Shown here piece after piece: positions 34,116 to 43,776 of a DNA stretch of 64,000 nucleotides. Position numbers and translations under genes: made by a program. The DNA is from Rhizobium grahamii (GTDB lineage: Bacteria; Pseudomonadota; Alphaproteobacteria; Rhizobiales; Rhizobiaceae): positions 1,922,001-1,986,000 of the forward strand of contig NZ_CP043498.1 of the NCBI RefSeq assembly GCF_009498215.1, written 5' to 3'. Within the stretch, counting starts at the first letter, position 1. Each line of letters begins with the position of its first letter. The notes beneath the pieces are model-generated. The model was given only the letters and a program-made list of their open reading frames with translations. It made no database searches and was not told where the DNA came from.

Positions 34116-37064
34116 ATGAATAGCGCGCACGATCCGCAATTGCCTGCCGGTATGTTCGCGCAGATGTCGTTCCTCGACATCGGGAACGCGGCTTATGTCG
34201 AGAATCTGCAGTCACGCTATCTGGAAGACCCGAATTCGGTGGCGCCGGAATGGCGGGATTTCTTTGGCTCGTTGGGAGACGAAGCAGTCGATATAAGAAG
34301 GACCGCCATTGGTGCCTCATGGAAGACCGCCAACTGGCCAATTCCTCTCAATGGAGATCTGATCTCCGCGCTTGATGGCAATTGGGCCAGAGAGCCCGAC
34401 CGGAAGACAGCGGAAGTGACGCGGCCCGTCGACGGTCGCGATCAATTTGCAGCTGACCGGGATACGGCGCGAGCATTGGCGCTCATTCGCGCCTATCGAA
34501 TGCGGGGACACAGGCAAGCAAAACTGGACCCGTTGGGTCTCGCTGTCTCGGAGGAGCGCGAGGAACTGATGCCCTCCTCCTACGGCTTCGGTGAAGCCGA
34601 TCTGGATCGGACGATTTTCATGGATGGCGCGTTCGGGGTCGAGTTTGCCACCATGCGTGAGATGATCGGTCGGCTGCGCGGTAGCTATTGCGGGACTGTC
34701 GGATACGAATACATGCATATTTCTGACCGTGCCCAGAGGAGTTGGATCCAAGAGCGCGTCGAAGCAACTGGCGTGTCCACGCCAACACCCGATTATCAGC
34801 GGCGGATCCTGCAGCGACTGGTCGAGGTGACGGGTTTTGAGCGTTATCTCAACAAGAAGTTTGTCGGTACGACGCGTTTCGGCATAGACGGCGGCGAAAC
34901 GACGATCGTCGCCCTCGAGGAAATCCTTGAGCGAGGAGCCGAACTCGGCGTGTCCGAGGTTGTTCTTGGTATGGCACATCGCGGACGCCTGAATGTTCTT
35001 GGTCAGGTCATCCGGAAACCTCACCGGGCGATCTTCAGCGAATTCAAGGGAGGATCGTCTTTTCCGGACGAAGTCGAGGGTTCAGGCGATGTGAAATATC
35101 ATCTTGGAACGTCATCGGACCGGGAGATAGGTGGCAGGAAGGTCCACCTGTCCCTGATCGCAAATCCGTCGCACCTCGAGATCATCGATCCCGTCGTATT
35201 GGGAAAGGTAAGAGCCAAACAGGAACAGCAAGGTGACACGGTCAACCGCTCCACCGTCCTGCCACTTCTGATCCACGGCGACGCCGCGTTCGCCGGACAG
35301 GGGGTGGTGGCAGAAAGTCTTGGTCTCTCCGGTCTCAAGGGATACCGGACAGGTGGCTCGGTCCATTTGATAATCAACAACCAAGTCGGCTTTACGACCG
35401 ATCCGAGCTATTCGAGATCCTCGCCCTATCCGTCCGATGTCGCGAAAATGGTCGAGGCGCCGATCTTTCATGTAAATGGCGACGATCCGGAAGCGGTCGC
35501 ACGTGTCGCCAGACTTGCGATCGAGTATCGGCAGACATTTCATAAGCCAGTCGTTATCGACCTGATCTGCTTCCGCCTTTTTGGCCACAACGAGGGTGAT
35601 GAGCCGTCCTTCACGCAGCCGGAGATGTACAAGGAAATCCGTAGGCATAAGTCGACACTGGAGATTTATACGGAGCAGCTGGTGTCGAACGGCGTCGTGG
35701 ACGGACGGGAAGCAGAGGACGCCGGCAAGAGGTGGGCTGAGCATCTCGATAGAGAGTTCGAGGCGTCGAAGTCATACAAGCCGGACAAGGGCGATTGGCT
35801 CGATGGAAAGTGGGCAGGTCTCGGGGCCGGCAATGCTGACTCCGAGGATGAAAATGACGGCGCTACGGGCGTTGACCTCGATAAGCTGCGAGCCATCGGC
35901 CGCAGCATAACAACCCTTCCGGATGGCTTTCGCGCGCATTCCACGGTCGTTCGTTTCCTCGACGCACGGCGGAGTGCAGTCGATGCCGGTACCGGCATCG
36001 ACTGGGCGACGTCGGAGGCACTGGCTTTCGGATCCATCGCTACCGAGGGTCATCCGGTGCGCCTTTCCGGCCAGGACAGCGAACGTGGGACGTTCTCGCA
36101 ACGTCATTCGGTGATCATCGATCAAGAAACCGGCACGCGCCACTCGCCTCTCGCCTCCATCACTCCGGGTCAGGCACCGTGCGAGACATTCAACTCGATG
36201 CTATCCGAACAGGGCGTCCTTGGCTTCGAATACGGATACTCGCTGGCCGAGCCGAGCACGTTGGTCCTCTGGGAGGCCCAGTTCGGTGACTTTGCGAATG
36301 GCGCCCAGGTTCTGTTCGACCAGTTCCTGTCCTCCGCACAGCGGAAGTGGTTGCGGATGTCGGGATTAGTCTGCCTGCTTCCCCACGGATACGACGGACA
36401 GGGCCCGGAACACTCCTCGGCGCGGCTGGAGCGATATCTGCAGAGTTCGGCTGAAGGCAATTGGCAGGTTGCGAACTGCTCGACTCCTGCAAACTACTTT
36501 CACATTCTGAGAAGGCAGTTGGCGCGCAATTTCCGCAAGCCTCTGATACTGATGACGCCCAAAAGTCTGCTGCGGCACAAGCGATGCAGATCGGATCTTG
36601 CCGAGCTTGCTGGCGCTACGCGGTTTCAGCGCATTCTCCGCGACGATGGCGAGAAGGACGACAGCAGCAAGGCGAAGCTTGTTGACGACCGCGGCATCCG
36701 GCGTGTGCTGCTATGTTCCGGCAAGGTCTACTACGACCTTGTCGAGGAACGAGAACGGCGCGGTATCGACGACGTCTATTTGCTCCGTGTCGAGCAACTT
36801 TATCCGTTTCCTGCCAAGGCGCTTGCAACGGAACTCGGTCGCTTCCCGACGGCAAGCATTTCGTGGTGCCAGGAGGAACCGAAGAATATGGGCGCCTGGT
36901 CGTTCGTCGAACCCTACCTCGAATGGGCCGTGACCCAAGCTCGCGGGACGGCGGGGCGTGCGAGCTACATCGGCCGACCTGCCTCCGCCTCGACCGCGAC
37001 AGGCCAGATGTCGCGACATGTCGCGGAGGTGTCAATGTTCATGAATGCTGCGTTTGCAGAATAG
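34116..37064 (+). CDS. 2-oxoglutarate dehydrogenase E1-like protein (stand-alone SucA paralogue)
   Basis: A 982-residue thiamine-diphosphate enzyme of the SucA family. The N-terminal FLDIGNAAYVENLQSRYLEDPNSVAPEWRDFF motif, FERYLNKKFVGTTRFGIDGGET, GMAHRGRLNVLGQV, the cofactor-binding GDAAFAGQGVVAE to NNQVGFTT region, and C-terminal PHGYDGQGPEHSSARLERYLQ are all present. It decarboxylates 2-oxoglutarate in the TCA complex, but the E2 and E3 genes (sucB, lpd) are absent nearby, unlike the usual operon. The ATG at 34116 follows AAAGGTG; the frame is open further upstream. A second sucA probably exists elsewhere in the genome. Confidence 0.9.
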   Translation: MNSAHDPQLPAGMFAQMSFLDIGNAAYVENLQSRYLEDPNSVAPEWRDFFGSLGDEAVDIRRTAIGASWKTANWPIPLNGDLISALDGNWAREPDRKTAEVTRPVDGRDQFAADRDTARALALIRAYRMRGHRQAKLDPLGLAVSEEREELMPSSYGFGEADLDRTIFMDGAFGVEFATMREMIGRLRGSYCGTVGYEYMHISDRAQRSWIQERVEATGVSTPTPDYQRRILQRLVEVTGFERYLNKKFVGTTRFGIDGGETTIVALEEILERGAELGVSEVVLGMAHRGRLNVLGQVIRKPHRAIFSEFKGGSSFPDEVEGSGDVKYHLGTSSDREIGGRKVHLSLIANPSHLEIIDPVVLGKVRAKQEQQGDTVNRSTVLPLLIHGDAAFAGQGVVAESLGLSGLKGYRTGGSVHLIINNQVGFTTDPSYSRSSPYPSDVAKMVEAPIFHVNGDDPEAVARVARLAIEYRQTFHKPVVIDLICFRLFGHNEGDEPSFTQPEMYKEIRRHKSTLEIYTEQLVSNGVVDGREAEDAGKRWAEHLDREFEASKSYKPDKGDWLDGKWAGLGAGNADSEDENDGATGVDLDKLRAIGRSITTLPDGFRAHSTVVRFLDARRSAVDAGTGIDWATSEALAFGSIATEGHPVRLSGQDSERGTFSQRHSVIIDQETGTRHSPLASITPGQAPCETFNSMLSEQGVLGFEYGYSLAEPSTLVLWEAQFGDFANGAQVLFDQFLSSAQRKWLRMSGLVCLLPHGYDGQGPEHSSARLERYLQSSAEGNWQVANCSTPANYFHILRRQLARNFRKPLILMTPKSLLRHKRCRSDLAELAGATRFQRILRDDGEKDDSSKAKLVDDRGIRRVLLCSGKVYYDLVEERERRGIDDVYLLRVEQLYPFPAKALATELGRFPTASISWCQEEPKNMGAWSFVEPYLEWAVTQARGTAGRASYIGRPASASTATGQMSRHVAEVSMFMNAAFAE

Positions 37065-37356
37065 CCGTGAAGCAATCGCACGCCGAAGGGGCCGGCGTTT
37101 CGGGAAATGCGGCGTCGTTCGAGGGCGTCGTCGGCATGCCGTGCAATTCGCAGGCTCTACGCCCAAGCCCGATCGAGTCGAACTCGCGGCGATAGCGGTC
37201 ACCACGGTCGCGCGGAGGCGCCTCATGTCGATATTCAAGTTTGTCCGATCGACGGGTTGGGAGCCTGTCGAGGCTCCGCCGGTTGAGGCCGTCGCCTTCC
37301 TCCAAGCCTCCCGGCGGAGCAACAACGCAAAGCGCGGCGAAAGCCGAGGAAAATAC

Positions 37357-37650
37357 ATGGAAACGATGAAAGTGATAAAGGCGTTAGCGCACCCAGCTCG
37401 AATGGAAATCCTCGGCTGGTTGAAGGATCCGGAGACGCACTTCGGACTTCAGGACCATCCCGTCGCTATGGGCGTCTCGGCAAACCAGTTTCAGCGAAGC
37501 GGCTTGGCCCAGTCAACCGTCTCGGCTCATCTTGCGGCACTCACCGCTGCTGGCCTCTTGACCAGCAGGCGGGTTGGCCAGTGGATCTTCTACAAGCGCA
37601 ACGAGGAGGCCATCACCGCATTCCTGAAACAACTGACATTCGACCTTTAG
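37357..37650 (+). CDS. ArsR-family HTH regulator
   Basis: A 97-residue winged-helix protein: VIKALAHPARMEILGWLKDPE at the N terminus, recognition region QRSGLAQSTVSAHLAALTAAGLLTSRRVGQWIFYKRNEEAI. The cysteine sites of metal sensors are missing, so it probably senses another signal. The ATG follows GAGGAAAATAC. It lies 292 bp after the SucA-like gene on the same strand and may control its neighbours. Confidence 0.82.
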   Translation: METMKVIKALAHPARMEILGWLKDPETHFGLQDHPVAMGVSANQFQRSGLAQSTVSAHLAALTAAGLLTSRRVGQWIFYKRNEEAITAFLKQLTFDL

Positions 37651-37945
37651 GCAGCCGAGCACAACATCTGACACCCTTTAGACCGACGCAACGTCGATAA
37701 CTGCGCTACCCATGACGATGCCCTCAGCGAACTGCGGTAACCTCGACATGGGTTCCATAGGCGTCATCATTCACAGTTTCGATTAATCGAACTCGCGTTC
37801 AAATGGCGTCCAGGCTGCAAGCGGTTGCTCGATCGACGCGACAACGGAAACTACTCCAAGCAGCGCGACGCTTCGCAAGATATGTAGGAACGCCAGCCTG
37901 TCAAACCTGCATTGTGTCATGTGCATGCGTGCAGACTGACGAACG

Positions 37946-38950
37946 TCACGCCGTGGCGAGTGTCCGAGCCAGAGGATCTTTCGCCGCGGTCGTCGCGGAT
38001 GGCCGGAACCTGTGCCGGTATTCGACTGGGGTGACATTTATCCGCCGCATGAACGCGCGCCGCAAACCAGTCTGATCCGCGAACCCGCATAGGCTTGCCA
38101 CTCTCTTCAAGGGTGTGTCGCTCTCCTCGAGGATTCGTCGAGCTGCCTCCACGCGGGCGGCCTCGACATAGTCGCCGGGGGTCATCTGGGTTTCTCGTTT
38201 GAACGTCCTTGCGAAGTTGCGGGCGCTCATCCCGATGCGCGCCGCCAGTGTCTCGACGCCGAGGTCGCCCGCTATGTTGTCGACAATCCATTGAGTGATG
38301 TCGCGGATCGGACCGATTTCAGCCGCCTGTGCTTCGAGCTGCACGCTGAACTGCGACTGTCCGCCTGGACGCTGCAGGAACAGTATCAGTTCCTTCGCAA
38401 CCCGCAGGGCGATGCTGCGACCGAAATCTTCTTCGACAAGCGCGAGCGCCAGATCCATGCTGGCCGTAACGCCGGCGCTTGTATAGATCGGCCCGTCCTT
38501 CACGAAGATCGTGTTGGGCTCGAGCCTGACGGTCGGAAACATACTGGCAAGCCGTGCGGTCGAGTTCCAATGCGTGGTGGCGCGGCGCCCGTCCAACAGC
38601 CCCGCCTTCCCGAGGAGGAAGGCGCCAGTGCATATCGAGGCAAGACGGCGGACATGACGTGACTCGCGGATTATCCACTGCAACAGCTCTCGATGGTCCT
38701 CGTACTGGCGAACGCCGGGGCTGCCGGCAATCAGCAGCGTGTCGAAGCCTTCCAACGTGCTCTCGATCGACATATCCGGCAGAAATCGAGTGCCGTTAAG
38801 GGCGGTCACGGGATCCATCGTCAGCGCGACGATGTCGACGCTATATCCGGAGCGGTCCCTCAGAAGCCTCGTAGCCTCCGAGAACACATCCATTGGCCCG
38901 GCCACGTCGAGCATTTGAACGCCGGGGATAGTGAGTATCGCAATACGCAT
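37946..38950 (-). CDS. GlxA-type AraC-family regulator
   Basis: A 334-residue protein with an N-terminal DJ-1/PfpI (glutamine-amidotransferase-like) domain at about 1-190 (AILTIPGVQMLDVAGPMDVFSEA, LASICTGAFLLGKAGLLDGRRATTHW, TSAGVTASMDLALALVEEDFG). A C-terminal AraC double HTH follows (LAARIGMSARNFARTFKRETQMTPGDYVEAARVEAARRILEESD, CGFADQTGLRRAFMRRINVTPVEYRHRF). The amidotransferase domain usually binds a ligand without catalysis. The target is unknown. Confidence 0.9.
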   Translation of the reverse strand: MRIAILTIPGVQMLDVAGPMDVFSEATRLLRDRSGYSVDIVALTMDPVTALNGTRFLPDMSIESTLEGFDTLLIAGSPGVRQYEDHRELLQWIIRESRHVRRLASICTGAFLLGKAGLLDGRRATTHWNSTARLASMFPTVRLEPNTIFVKDGPIYTSAGVTASMDLALALVEEDFGRSIALRVAKELILFLQRPGGQSQFSVQLEAQAAEIGPIRDITQWIVDNIAGDLGVETLAARIGMSARNFARTFKRETQMTPGDYVEAARVEAARRILEESDTPLKRVASLCGFADQTGLRRAFMRRINVTPVEYRHRFRPSATTAAKDPLARTLATA

Positions 38951-38999
38951 GGTTTGCCCCTGCCTATGGCCGCTGGCAGGCTCAAGGCCGTCCCGGCGG

Positions 39000-39539
39000 C
39001 TAGAGTTTCGATCTTAGGTCGCGGTAGTGACGGGTCAAGCGATCCAAATCAAACGCCCTGTTGAGGCCGCTTGGGTTCGGAAGTACCCATGTCCTCGCTC
39101 CCGCGAAAACTTCACTCTGCGGCCCCCAATCGCAATCACCGCGGCCGCTGATTGCCGCAAACGCCGCCTTTCCCAAGAACGCGAGATTGTTCGGCGAGAA
39201 ATTCCTTATCTTCGCCTCTAGTACGGGCGCCGCTTTCACATAGTCGTCGGCAATCAGTTCGGCTGCGCTCCTCGTCGCTCTCTCCACGGCCGCGGTTATT
39301 CCGCAGCCATAGAAAAGCAGTTCCTGTTCCTCCTCAGCCCTCAACAGCCGAGGCGTGAACCCGGCCAGATGCAGTACTCGCCAAAATCGGTTCGTCGGTG
39401 ACGAAAAATTATGGCCGTCCCGCTCGGCGGTGGTCGCCGGATTGAGTCCGCAGAAGACAACCTGCAGACCGATCGCCAGAACGTCGGACCGCCCCCCGTT
39501 CCGAGGCAAGGCCGCACCGATATCGAGATCAACCGTCAT
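39000..39539 (-). CDS. mug: G/U mismatch-specific DNA glycosylase (Mug-like)
   Basis: A 179-residue member of the uracil-DNA-glycosylase superfamily: VVFCGLNPATTAERDGHNFSSPTNRFWRVLHLAGF (active-site loop with Asn) and WVLPNPSGLNRAF (second DNA-contact loop). It removes uracil or alkylated cytosine opposite G. It starts four bases after the acetolactate synthase stop; another in-frame ATG (39557) overlaps that gene. The partnership with acetolactate synthase looks accidental. Confidence 0.88.
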   Translation of the reverse strand: MTVDLDIGAALPRNGGRSDVLAIGLQVVFCGLNPATTAERDGHNFSSPTNRFWRVLHLAGFTPRLLRAEEEQELLFYGCGITAAVERATRSAAELIADDYVKAAPVLEAKIRNFSPNNLAFLGKAAFAAISGRGDCDWGPQSEVFAGARTWVLPNPSGLNRAFDLDRLTRHYRDLRSKL

Positions 39540-39543
39540 ACGA

Positions 39544-41346
39544 TCACACCAGCGCACGACCCTCGGCGGAGATCACCGAGCCCATGTCCACGACTTCGTC
39601 CGACAGGATCATTTCGTTATGAGGCCTTCCCGACGGGATCATCGGCAAGCAGTTCTCGGTCTTCTCGACCCGGCAATCGAAGATCACCGGACCGGGAGTA
39701 TTCAGCATCTGAAGGATCTTGCCGTCCAGTTCCTCTGGTTTTTCCGCCCGAATGCCGACTGCGCCGTACGCTTCGGCCAGCTTCACGAAATCCGGAAGGC
39801 TTTCCGAATAGGAATGGCTATAGCGCTCGTCGTGCAGCAACTCCTGCCATTGCCGGATCATTCCCATATATTCGTTGTTGAGGATGAATATCTTGATCGG
39901 CAGCCGGTATTGAGCGGCAGTGGACATCTCCTGCATGTTCATCAGGATCGATGCCTCGCCGGCGATATCGATGACGGTGCTGTCGGGATGGGCGAGCTGG
40001 ACGCCGATCGCCGCCGGCAGGCCGTAGCCCATCGTACCGAGGCCGCCCGATGTCATCCATCGGTTTGGTTCGCTCAGATGGAAGAACTGCGCCGCCCACA
40101 TTTGGTGCTGCCCGACTTCGGTCGTGACGTAGACGTCGCGATCGAGTGTCAGCGCCCGCAGGCGCTGAAGCGCATATTGCGGCTTGATAACCTCCGAGGA
40201 ATTGCGATAGCCGAAAGCCTTGCGGTCGCGCCAAGCGTTGATCTGCTTCCACCACGGTGCAAGCCTATCCCTGCGATCTTCCTGATGCTGGCCGGGCCAC
40301 GCGGCGATCAGGTCTTCCAGAACGGAAAGAGCATCGCCGACGATACCAACATCAACGGGAACAATCTTTCCTATGGACGAAGGGTCAATATCGACGTGTA
40401 TCTTTCGTGATCCCGGAGAGAAGGCGTCGAGGCGCCCCGTCACGCGATCATCGAACCGGGCGCCGAGGCAGAGCATGACGTCGCAGTCGTGCATCGCATG
40501 ATTGGCCTCGTATGCACCGTGCATACCAGGCATCCCGAGCCACAGATCGTCGGAGGCAGGAAACGCACCCAGTCCCATCAAGGTGGACGTGACCGGTGCT
40601 CCAACCATGGCAGCAAACTCCCGCAGCCGTTGGCTAGCCCTTGGTCCAGAATTGATGACGCCGCCGCCGGTGTAAAGGATCGGTCGTCTCGCCTCGGAAA
40701 GAAGCCGTACCGCCTCCATGATCGCGACCGGATCACCCTTCGTCTGGGGAGCGTATCGATGCAATGGGATCGCTTCGTCGGGAGAAAAATAGCGTCCGCG
40801 AGCGACCTGGATGTCCTTGGGAATGTCGATTAGGACCGGACCGGGCCTCCCGGTCGTCGCAATTCGATACGCCTCGTGCATGACATGAGGGAGCTCCTCA
40901 ATGTTTCTGACGAGGTAGTTATGTTTCGTGCACGACCGAGTGATGCCAATCGTATCGGCCTCCTGGAATGCGTCTGTACCTATCAGGTGGGTGGGGACCT
41001 GCCCGGTGATGACGATCAGAGGGATCGAATCCATCAGGGCATCTACAATCCCGACGACGGTGTTGATCGCGCCCGGACCGCTCGTTACGAGGACGATGCC
41101 CGGTTTGCCGCTTGAACGTGCATATCCCTCTGCGGCGTGGGCGGCACCTTGCTCATGCCGTACAAGGATGTGGCGAAGCCGGGGCTCATCCAGGAGGGCG
41201 TCGTAAATCGGAAGAACCGCACCACCCGGGTACCCGAAAAGCACTTCCGCGCCCTGATCAGCCAACGCCCGGACCACCATCGCTGCGCCGGTCATTTCGT
41301 CGAAGTGCTGAGCTGCGGTCGTCTTTGAATTGATATTGATCGTCAT
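39544..41346 (-). CDS. ilvB: Acetolactate synthase large subunit (stand-alone paralogue)
   Basis: A 600-residue ThDP enzyme with the AHAS pattern: catalytic Glu region ILVRHEQGAAHAAEGYARSSGKPG, FAD-domain signatures GMPGMHGAYEANHAMHDCDVMLCLGARFDDRVTG, and a ThDP site (IDIAGEASILMNMQEMSTAAQYRLPIKIFILNNEYMGM). It condenses pyruvate with itself or with 2-oxobutyrate, the first step of branched-chain amino-acid synthesis. The regulatory subunit gene ilvN does not follow, so this is probably an extra copy. The ATG at 41346 is chosen; one eight codons upstream is possible. Confidence 0.9.
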   Translation of the reverse strand: MTININSKTTAAQHFDEMTGAAMVVRALADQGAEVLFGYPGGAVLPIYDALLDEPRLRHILVRHEQGAAHAAEGYARSSGKPGIVLVTSGPGAINTVVGIVDALMDSIPLIVITGQVPTHLIGTDAFQEADTIGITRSCTKHNYLVRNIEELPHVMHEAYRIATTGRPGPVLIDIPKDIQVARGRYFSPDEAIPLHRYAPQTKGDPVAIMEAVRLLSEARRPILYTGGGVINSGPRASQRLREFAAMVGAPVTSTLMGLGAFPASDDLWLGMPGMHGAYEANHAMHDCDVMLCLGARFDDRVTGRLDAFSPGSRKIHVDIDPSSIGKIVPVDVGIVGDALSVLEDLIAAWPGQHQEDRRDRLAPWWKQINAWRDRKAFGYRNSSEVIKPQYALQRLRALTLDRDVYVTTEVGQHQMWAAQFFHLSEPNRWMTSGGLGTMGYGLPAAIGVQLAHPDSTVIDIAGEASILMNMQEMSTAAQYRLPIKIFILNNEYMGMIRQWQELLHDERYSHSYSESLPDFVKLAEAYGAVGIRAEKPEELDGKILQMLNTPGPVIFDCRVEKTENCLPMIPSGRPHNEMILSDEVVDMGSVISAEGRALV

Positions 41347-41514
41347 GATAGGGTCCAGTCTTAGTGCCAAGGCTCTAGGTTCTACCGAACCAATATAGGC
41401 ACGCGGAGGCTGTCCGGAATCTCAATTCCGTAGCAAAAACGGACAATCCGACGTCGTTTACGGCCAGCGCTTTCGACCGGTGTCGATGACCTCGTCGACA
41501 CCACCAGTCCGGCG

Positions 41515-42123
41515 CTAGCTGTTGCGCCGAACCTCTGCAATCTGCATCATCACCGACCGTATGACGTCTTCGTCATGTAGCTCGCCGACGAGCAGCTTGT
41601 ACCAGCTAAATCCAACCCAGAGCGCGACCTTGGCATCCACCTCATCGGCTCGCAGTTCCCCGCGGGCCGCCGCGCTGCTCAACATGCGTCGTACGTCGGC
41701 GGTACGATCGGGAAGAAACCTGTCCCGCAACGCGCTCAGCGCTTCTGGCGTGCCTTGTGCCTCGGCGATAAGGCCGCGAAGTGCCGCCCCGGCGGGGTGC
41801 GACGCCCAGAAATGCCACAGGCTGGTGGTGTATTGCTCAAGCTCGTCAATCAAGTTCCCGTTCTCTGGAACAGGGACGAAGGTCGAGCGCTCGGTGGTGT
41901 AGATTGCTATGAAAAGGTCCGCTTTGGTCGGATACCAGCGATAGATGGTGGTTTTTCCGGCACCTGCCCGACGGGCGACCTCATCGACGGAAAACCCCGC
42001 GTAGCCTCTCTCCGATATCAGATCCCTGGCAGCGGCGAGAACCGCAGTTTCGGTTTCCGGATTGCGACGCGATCCGATGGACGTTCGCTTCTTGGCGGGG
42101 ACGGGTGTCGGCTTCGTGATCAT
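41515..42123 (-). CDS. TetR-family regulator
   Basis: A 202-residue regulator with an N-terminal TetR HTH (TAVLAAARDLISERGYAGFSVDEVARRAGAGKTTIYRWYPTKADLFIAIY, about residues 26-75). A TetR_C-type ligand domain follows. It is the last of a leftward series efflux pair - aldo/keto reductase - NTF2-like - TetR and is the best candidate to bind the palindrome in the emrA promoter at 46768-46783. The start is uncertain because no good ribosome-binding site is visible. Confidence 0.85.
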   Translation of the reverse strand: MITKPTPVPAKKRTSIGSRRNPETETAVLAAARDLISERGYAGFSVDEVARRAGAGKTTIYRWYPTKADLFIAIYTTERSTFVPVPENGNLIDELEQYTTSLWHFWASHPAGAALRGLIAEAQGTPEALSALRDRFLPDRTADVRRMLSSAAARGELRADEVDAKVALWVGFSWYKLLVGELHDEDVIRSVMMQIAEVRRNS

Positions 42124-42170
42124 TGGGAAGGCGTAGCGCAACTTCGTGGCCCCGATCAACAACGAATACG

Positions 42171-42551
42171 CTAGGACCGGTCGACCAGATGAGCCCGCGA
42201 CGCCGATGGCTCGAAAGGACCTGCGAAGTACTGCGTTTCCCTCGCCACGAGGCCGTTCGCGAACTCCATTATGCTGACAACGTAAGAGGGCACGTCGTCG
42301 TAGGACAGGACGAACTCCGTCACCCACAGATCCCCGTTGCCCAGGATGCGCTGGACGGAGAAGCGCTTCTTGTTAGGCTGAACGAAGCGGCTTTCCTGAA
42401 TCTTTCTGCGCCCGCGTATGCGCTCTCCGGACTGAGGATACTCGAGCACAGCATTCTCTTGGTAGATTTCATGCTCGAGCTCGAAATCCCCGGCGTCCGA
42501 AGCGGCCCAGTGGCGTTCGAGCCCGAGCCTCAGTTCCCGGTCCTCTATCAT
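42171..42551 (-). CDS. NTF2/SnoaL-like small protein
   Basis: A 126-residue cone-shaped NTF2-like domain protein: LRLGLERHWAASDAGDFELEHEIYQENAVLEYPQSGERIRGRRKIQESR, then strands WVTEFVLSYDD and YVVSIMEFANGLVARETQYFAGPFEPSASR. The ATG at 42551 has GGAGG eight bases upstream. Such proteins bind or isomerise small hydrophobic molecules. It lies 30 bp after the aldo/keto reductase gene, so the two may act on the same compound. Confidence 0.78.
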   Translation of the reverse strand: MIEDRELRLGLERHWAASDAGDFELEHEIYQENAVLEYPQSGERIRGRRKIQESRFVQPNKKRFSVQRILGNGDLWVTEFVLSYDDVPSYVVSIMEFANGLVARETQYFAGPFEPSASRAHLVDRS

Positions 42552-42581
42552 TGACATTGCCTCCACAGAGTCCTTCCGACC

Positions 42582-43541
42582 TCATTTGGCCGCCTGTACG
42601 CCTGAAACTCGGGGTATGAAGCCTGGAACACCCGTGTCGACCACGCCATTGAAGCGGATGTTCGTTGTTATGTGGCCGCGCATCTGAAGCATCGCCTCTT
42701 CCGGCAAAGTGGAAAAATCGAAGTTCTCGCCGATCCGCTTTGGGTTCACCGAGGTCGTAAGGAATGCCGTTCCCCGTTGGGCGGCCCAGGCCAGTGCAAC
42801 TTGGGCCGGCGTCTGACCGGTGCGGTCGGCGATCGCGGTCACGACTGGGTCCGCAAGCAGGTTCGGAACCATCCCGTGGCCGAGAGCCGCAAAAGCCAGA
42901 AGAACAATGCCCTGCTCCTGACAGTATTCCAGCAATTCCCACTCGGGCAGATATGGATGCGCTTCCACCTGCACGATCGCAGGCTTGATCCGTGCCGCTT
43001 CCACGATCTCCTTGAGCTTTTCGAGCGAGACGTCGGAAAGACCTATCGACCGACACCGCCCACTATCCACGAGCTCCTCCAGCGCGCGCCAGGTATCGAT
43101 CAGCTTGACCCCCGGATCATAAATGACGTGTCCATACTCGTCCCGTGGGTCTTTCTCCTCACCTGGGAGAAACGCGAAAGGCGTATGAATAAGGTAAGCG
43201 TCGACGTAATCGACCTTCAGGCGACGGCAACTGGCGTCAAACGCCGGTCGTACTCGTTCCGGCCGGTGATTTGTGTTCCAGAGCTTCGTGGTGACAAAAA
43301 GGTCCTCACGGCGCAGGGTTCCCGCCGCCATGGCTTCGCTGAATGCCGCGCCAACCGCTTCCTCGTTCAGATATCGTTCGGCGCAGTCGAAATGACGGAA
43401 GCCTGTCGAAAGGGCCGATCTCACCGCCTCCTTCGTCGCGACCGCGTCGGGAATGAGCGTTCCGAACCCGGCAACCGGAATTGCACCCGTGCCATGAGAA
43501 AGAGGAATCTTCTTGAAGCGGAGCATATCTGTGGTTGTCAT
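42582..43541 (-). CDS. Aldo/keto reductase
   Basis: A 319-residue NADPH-dependent oxidoreductase of the AKR superfamily. The visible catalytic tetrad motifs are GFRHFDCAERYLNEE (Asp and Tyr), VTTKLWNTNH (Lys) and VDAYLIHTPF (His). The NADP-binding C-terminal part is VNPKRIGENFDF. The ATG at 43541 follows AAGGA. It sits between the efflux pair and the NTF2-like gene, which suggests detoxification or modification of the pump's substrate. Confidence 0.9.
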   Translation of the reverse strand: MTTTDMLRFKKIPLSHGTGAIPVAGFGTLIPDAVATKEAVRSALSTGFRHFDCAERYLNEEAVGAAFSEAMAAGTLRREDLFVTTKLWNTNHRPERVRPAFDASCRRLKVDYVDAYLIHTPFAFLPGEEKDPRDEYGHVIYDPGVKLIDTWRALEELVDSGRCRSIGLSDVSLEKLKEIVEAARIKPAIVQVEAHPYLPEWELLEYCQEQGIVLLAFAALGHGMVPNLLADPVVTAIADRTGQTPAQVALAWAAQRGTAFLTTSVNPKRIGENFDFSTLPEEAMLQMRGHITTNIRFNGVVDTGVPGFIPRVSGVQAAK

Positions 43542-43698
43542 TTGCCAATCCTTCGTTTGGGCACGAGCATTCCCGTTTCGCCTAAGCAAGACCAGCCGCG
43601 ATCAGATCACGCGAGCTCCGTTGTAAAGCGGCGATGTTTTCCGGCCTATTGTACCTTGGTGTCAGCAACGACGCCGACATGAGGAGTTTGTGCTGGAA

Positions 43699-43719
43699 GG
43701 GCCGGCAGAGTGCCGGCCC
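43699..43719. terminator. Hairpin after the emrB-like gene
   Basis: GGGCCGGCA-gag-TGCCGGCCC is a perfect 9-bp stem 58 bases downstream of the efflux gene stop. On the coding strand it is followed by TTCC only. Termination is therefore weak or partial; it may instead separate expression of the pump from the downstream enzymes. Confidence 0.5.
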
Positions 43720-43776
43720 ACTCGATCTGGAGCCCGCCGGCGTACTCGGTGGGTGCAGCTGCTCCATCGCTGTGCG

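Noticed and set aside
43582..43767. Possible 61-residue protein between the efflux and aldo/keto reductase genes
   Set aside because: No ribosome-binding site, overlaps the hairpin at 43699-43719, and no recognisable domain; possibly the tail of a lost gene.
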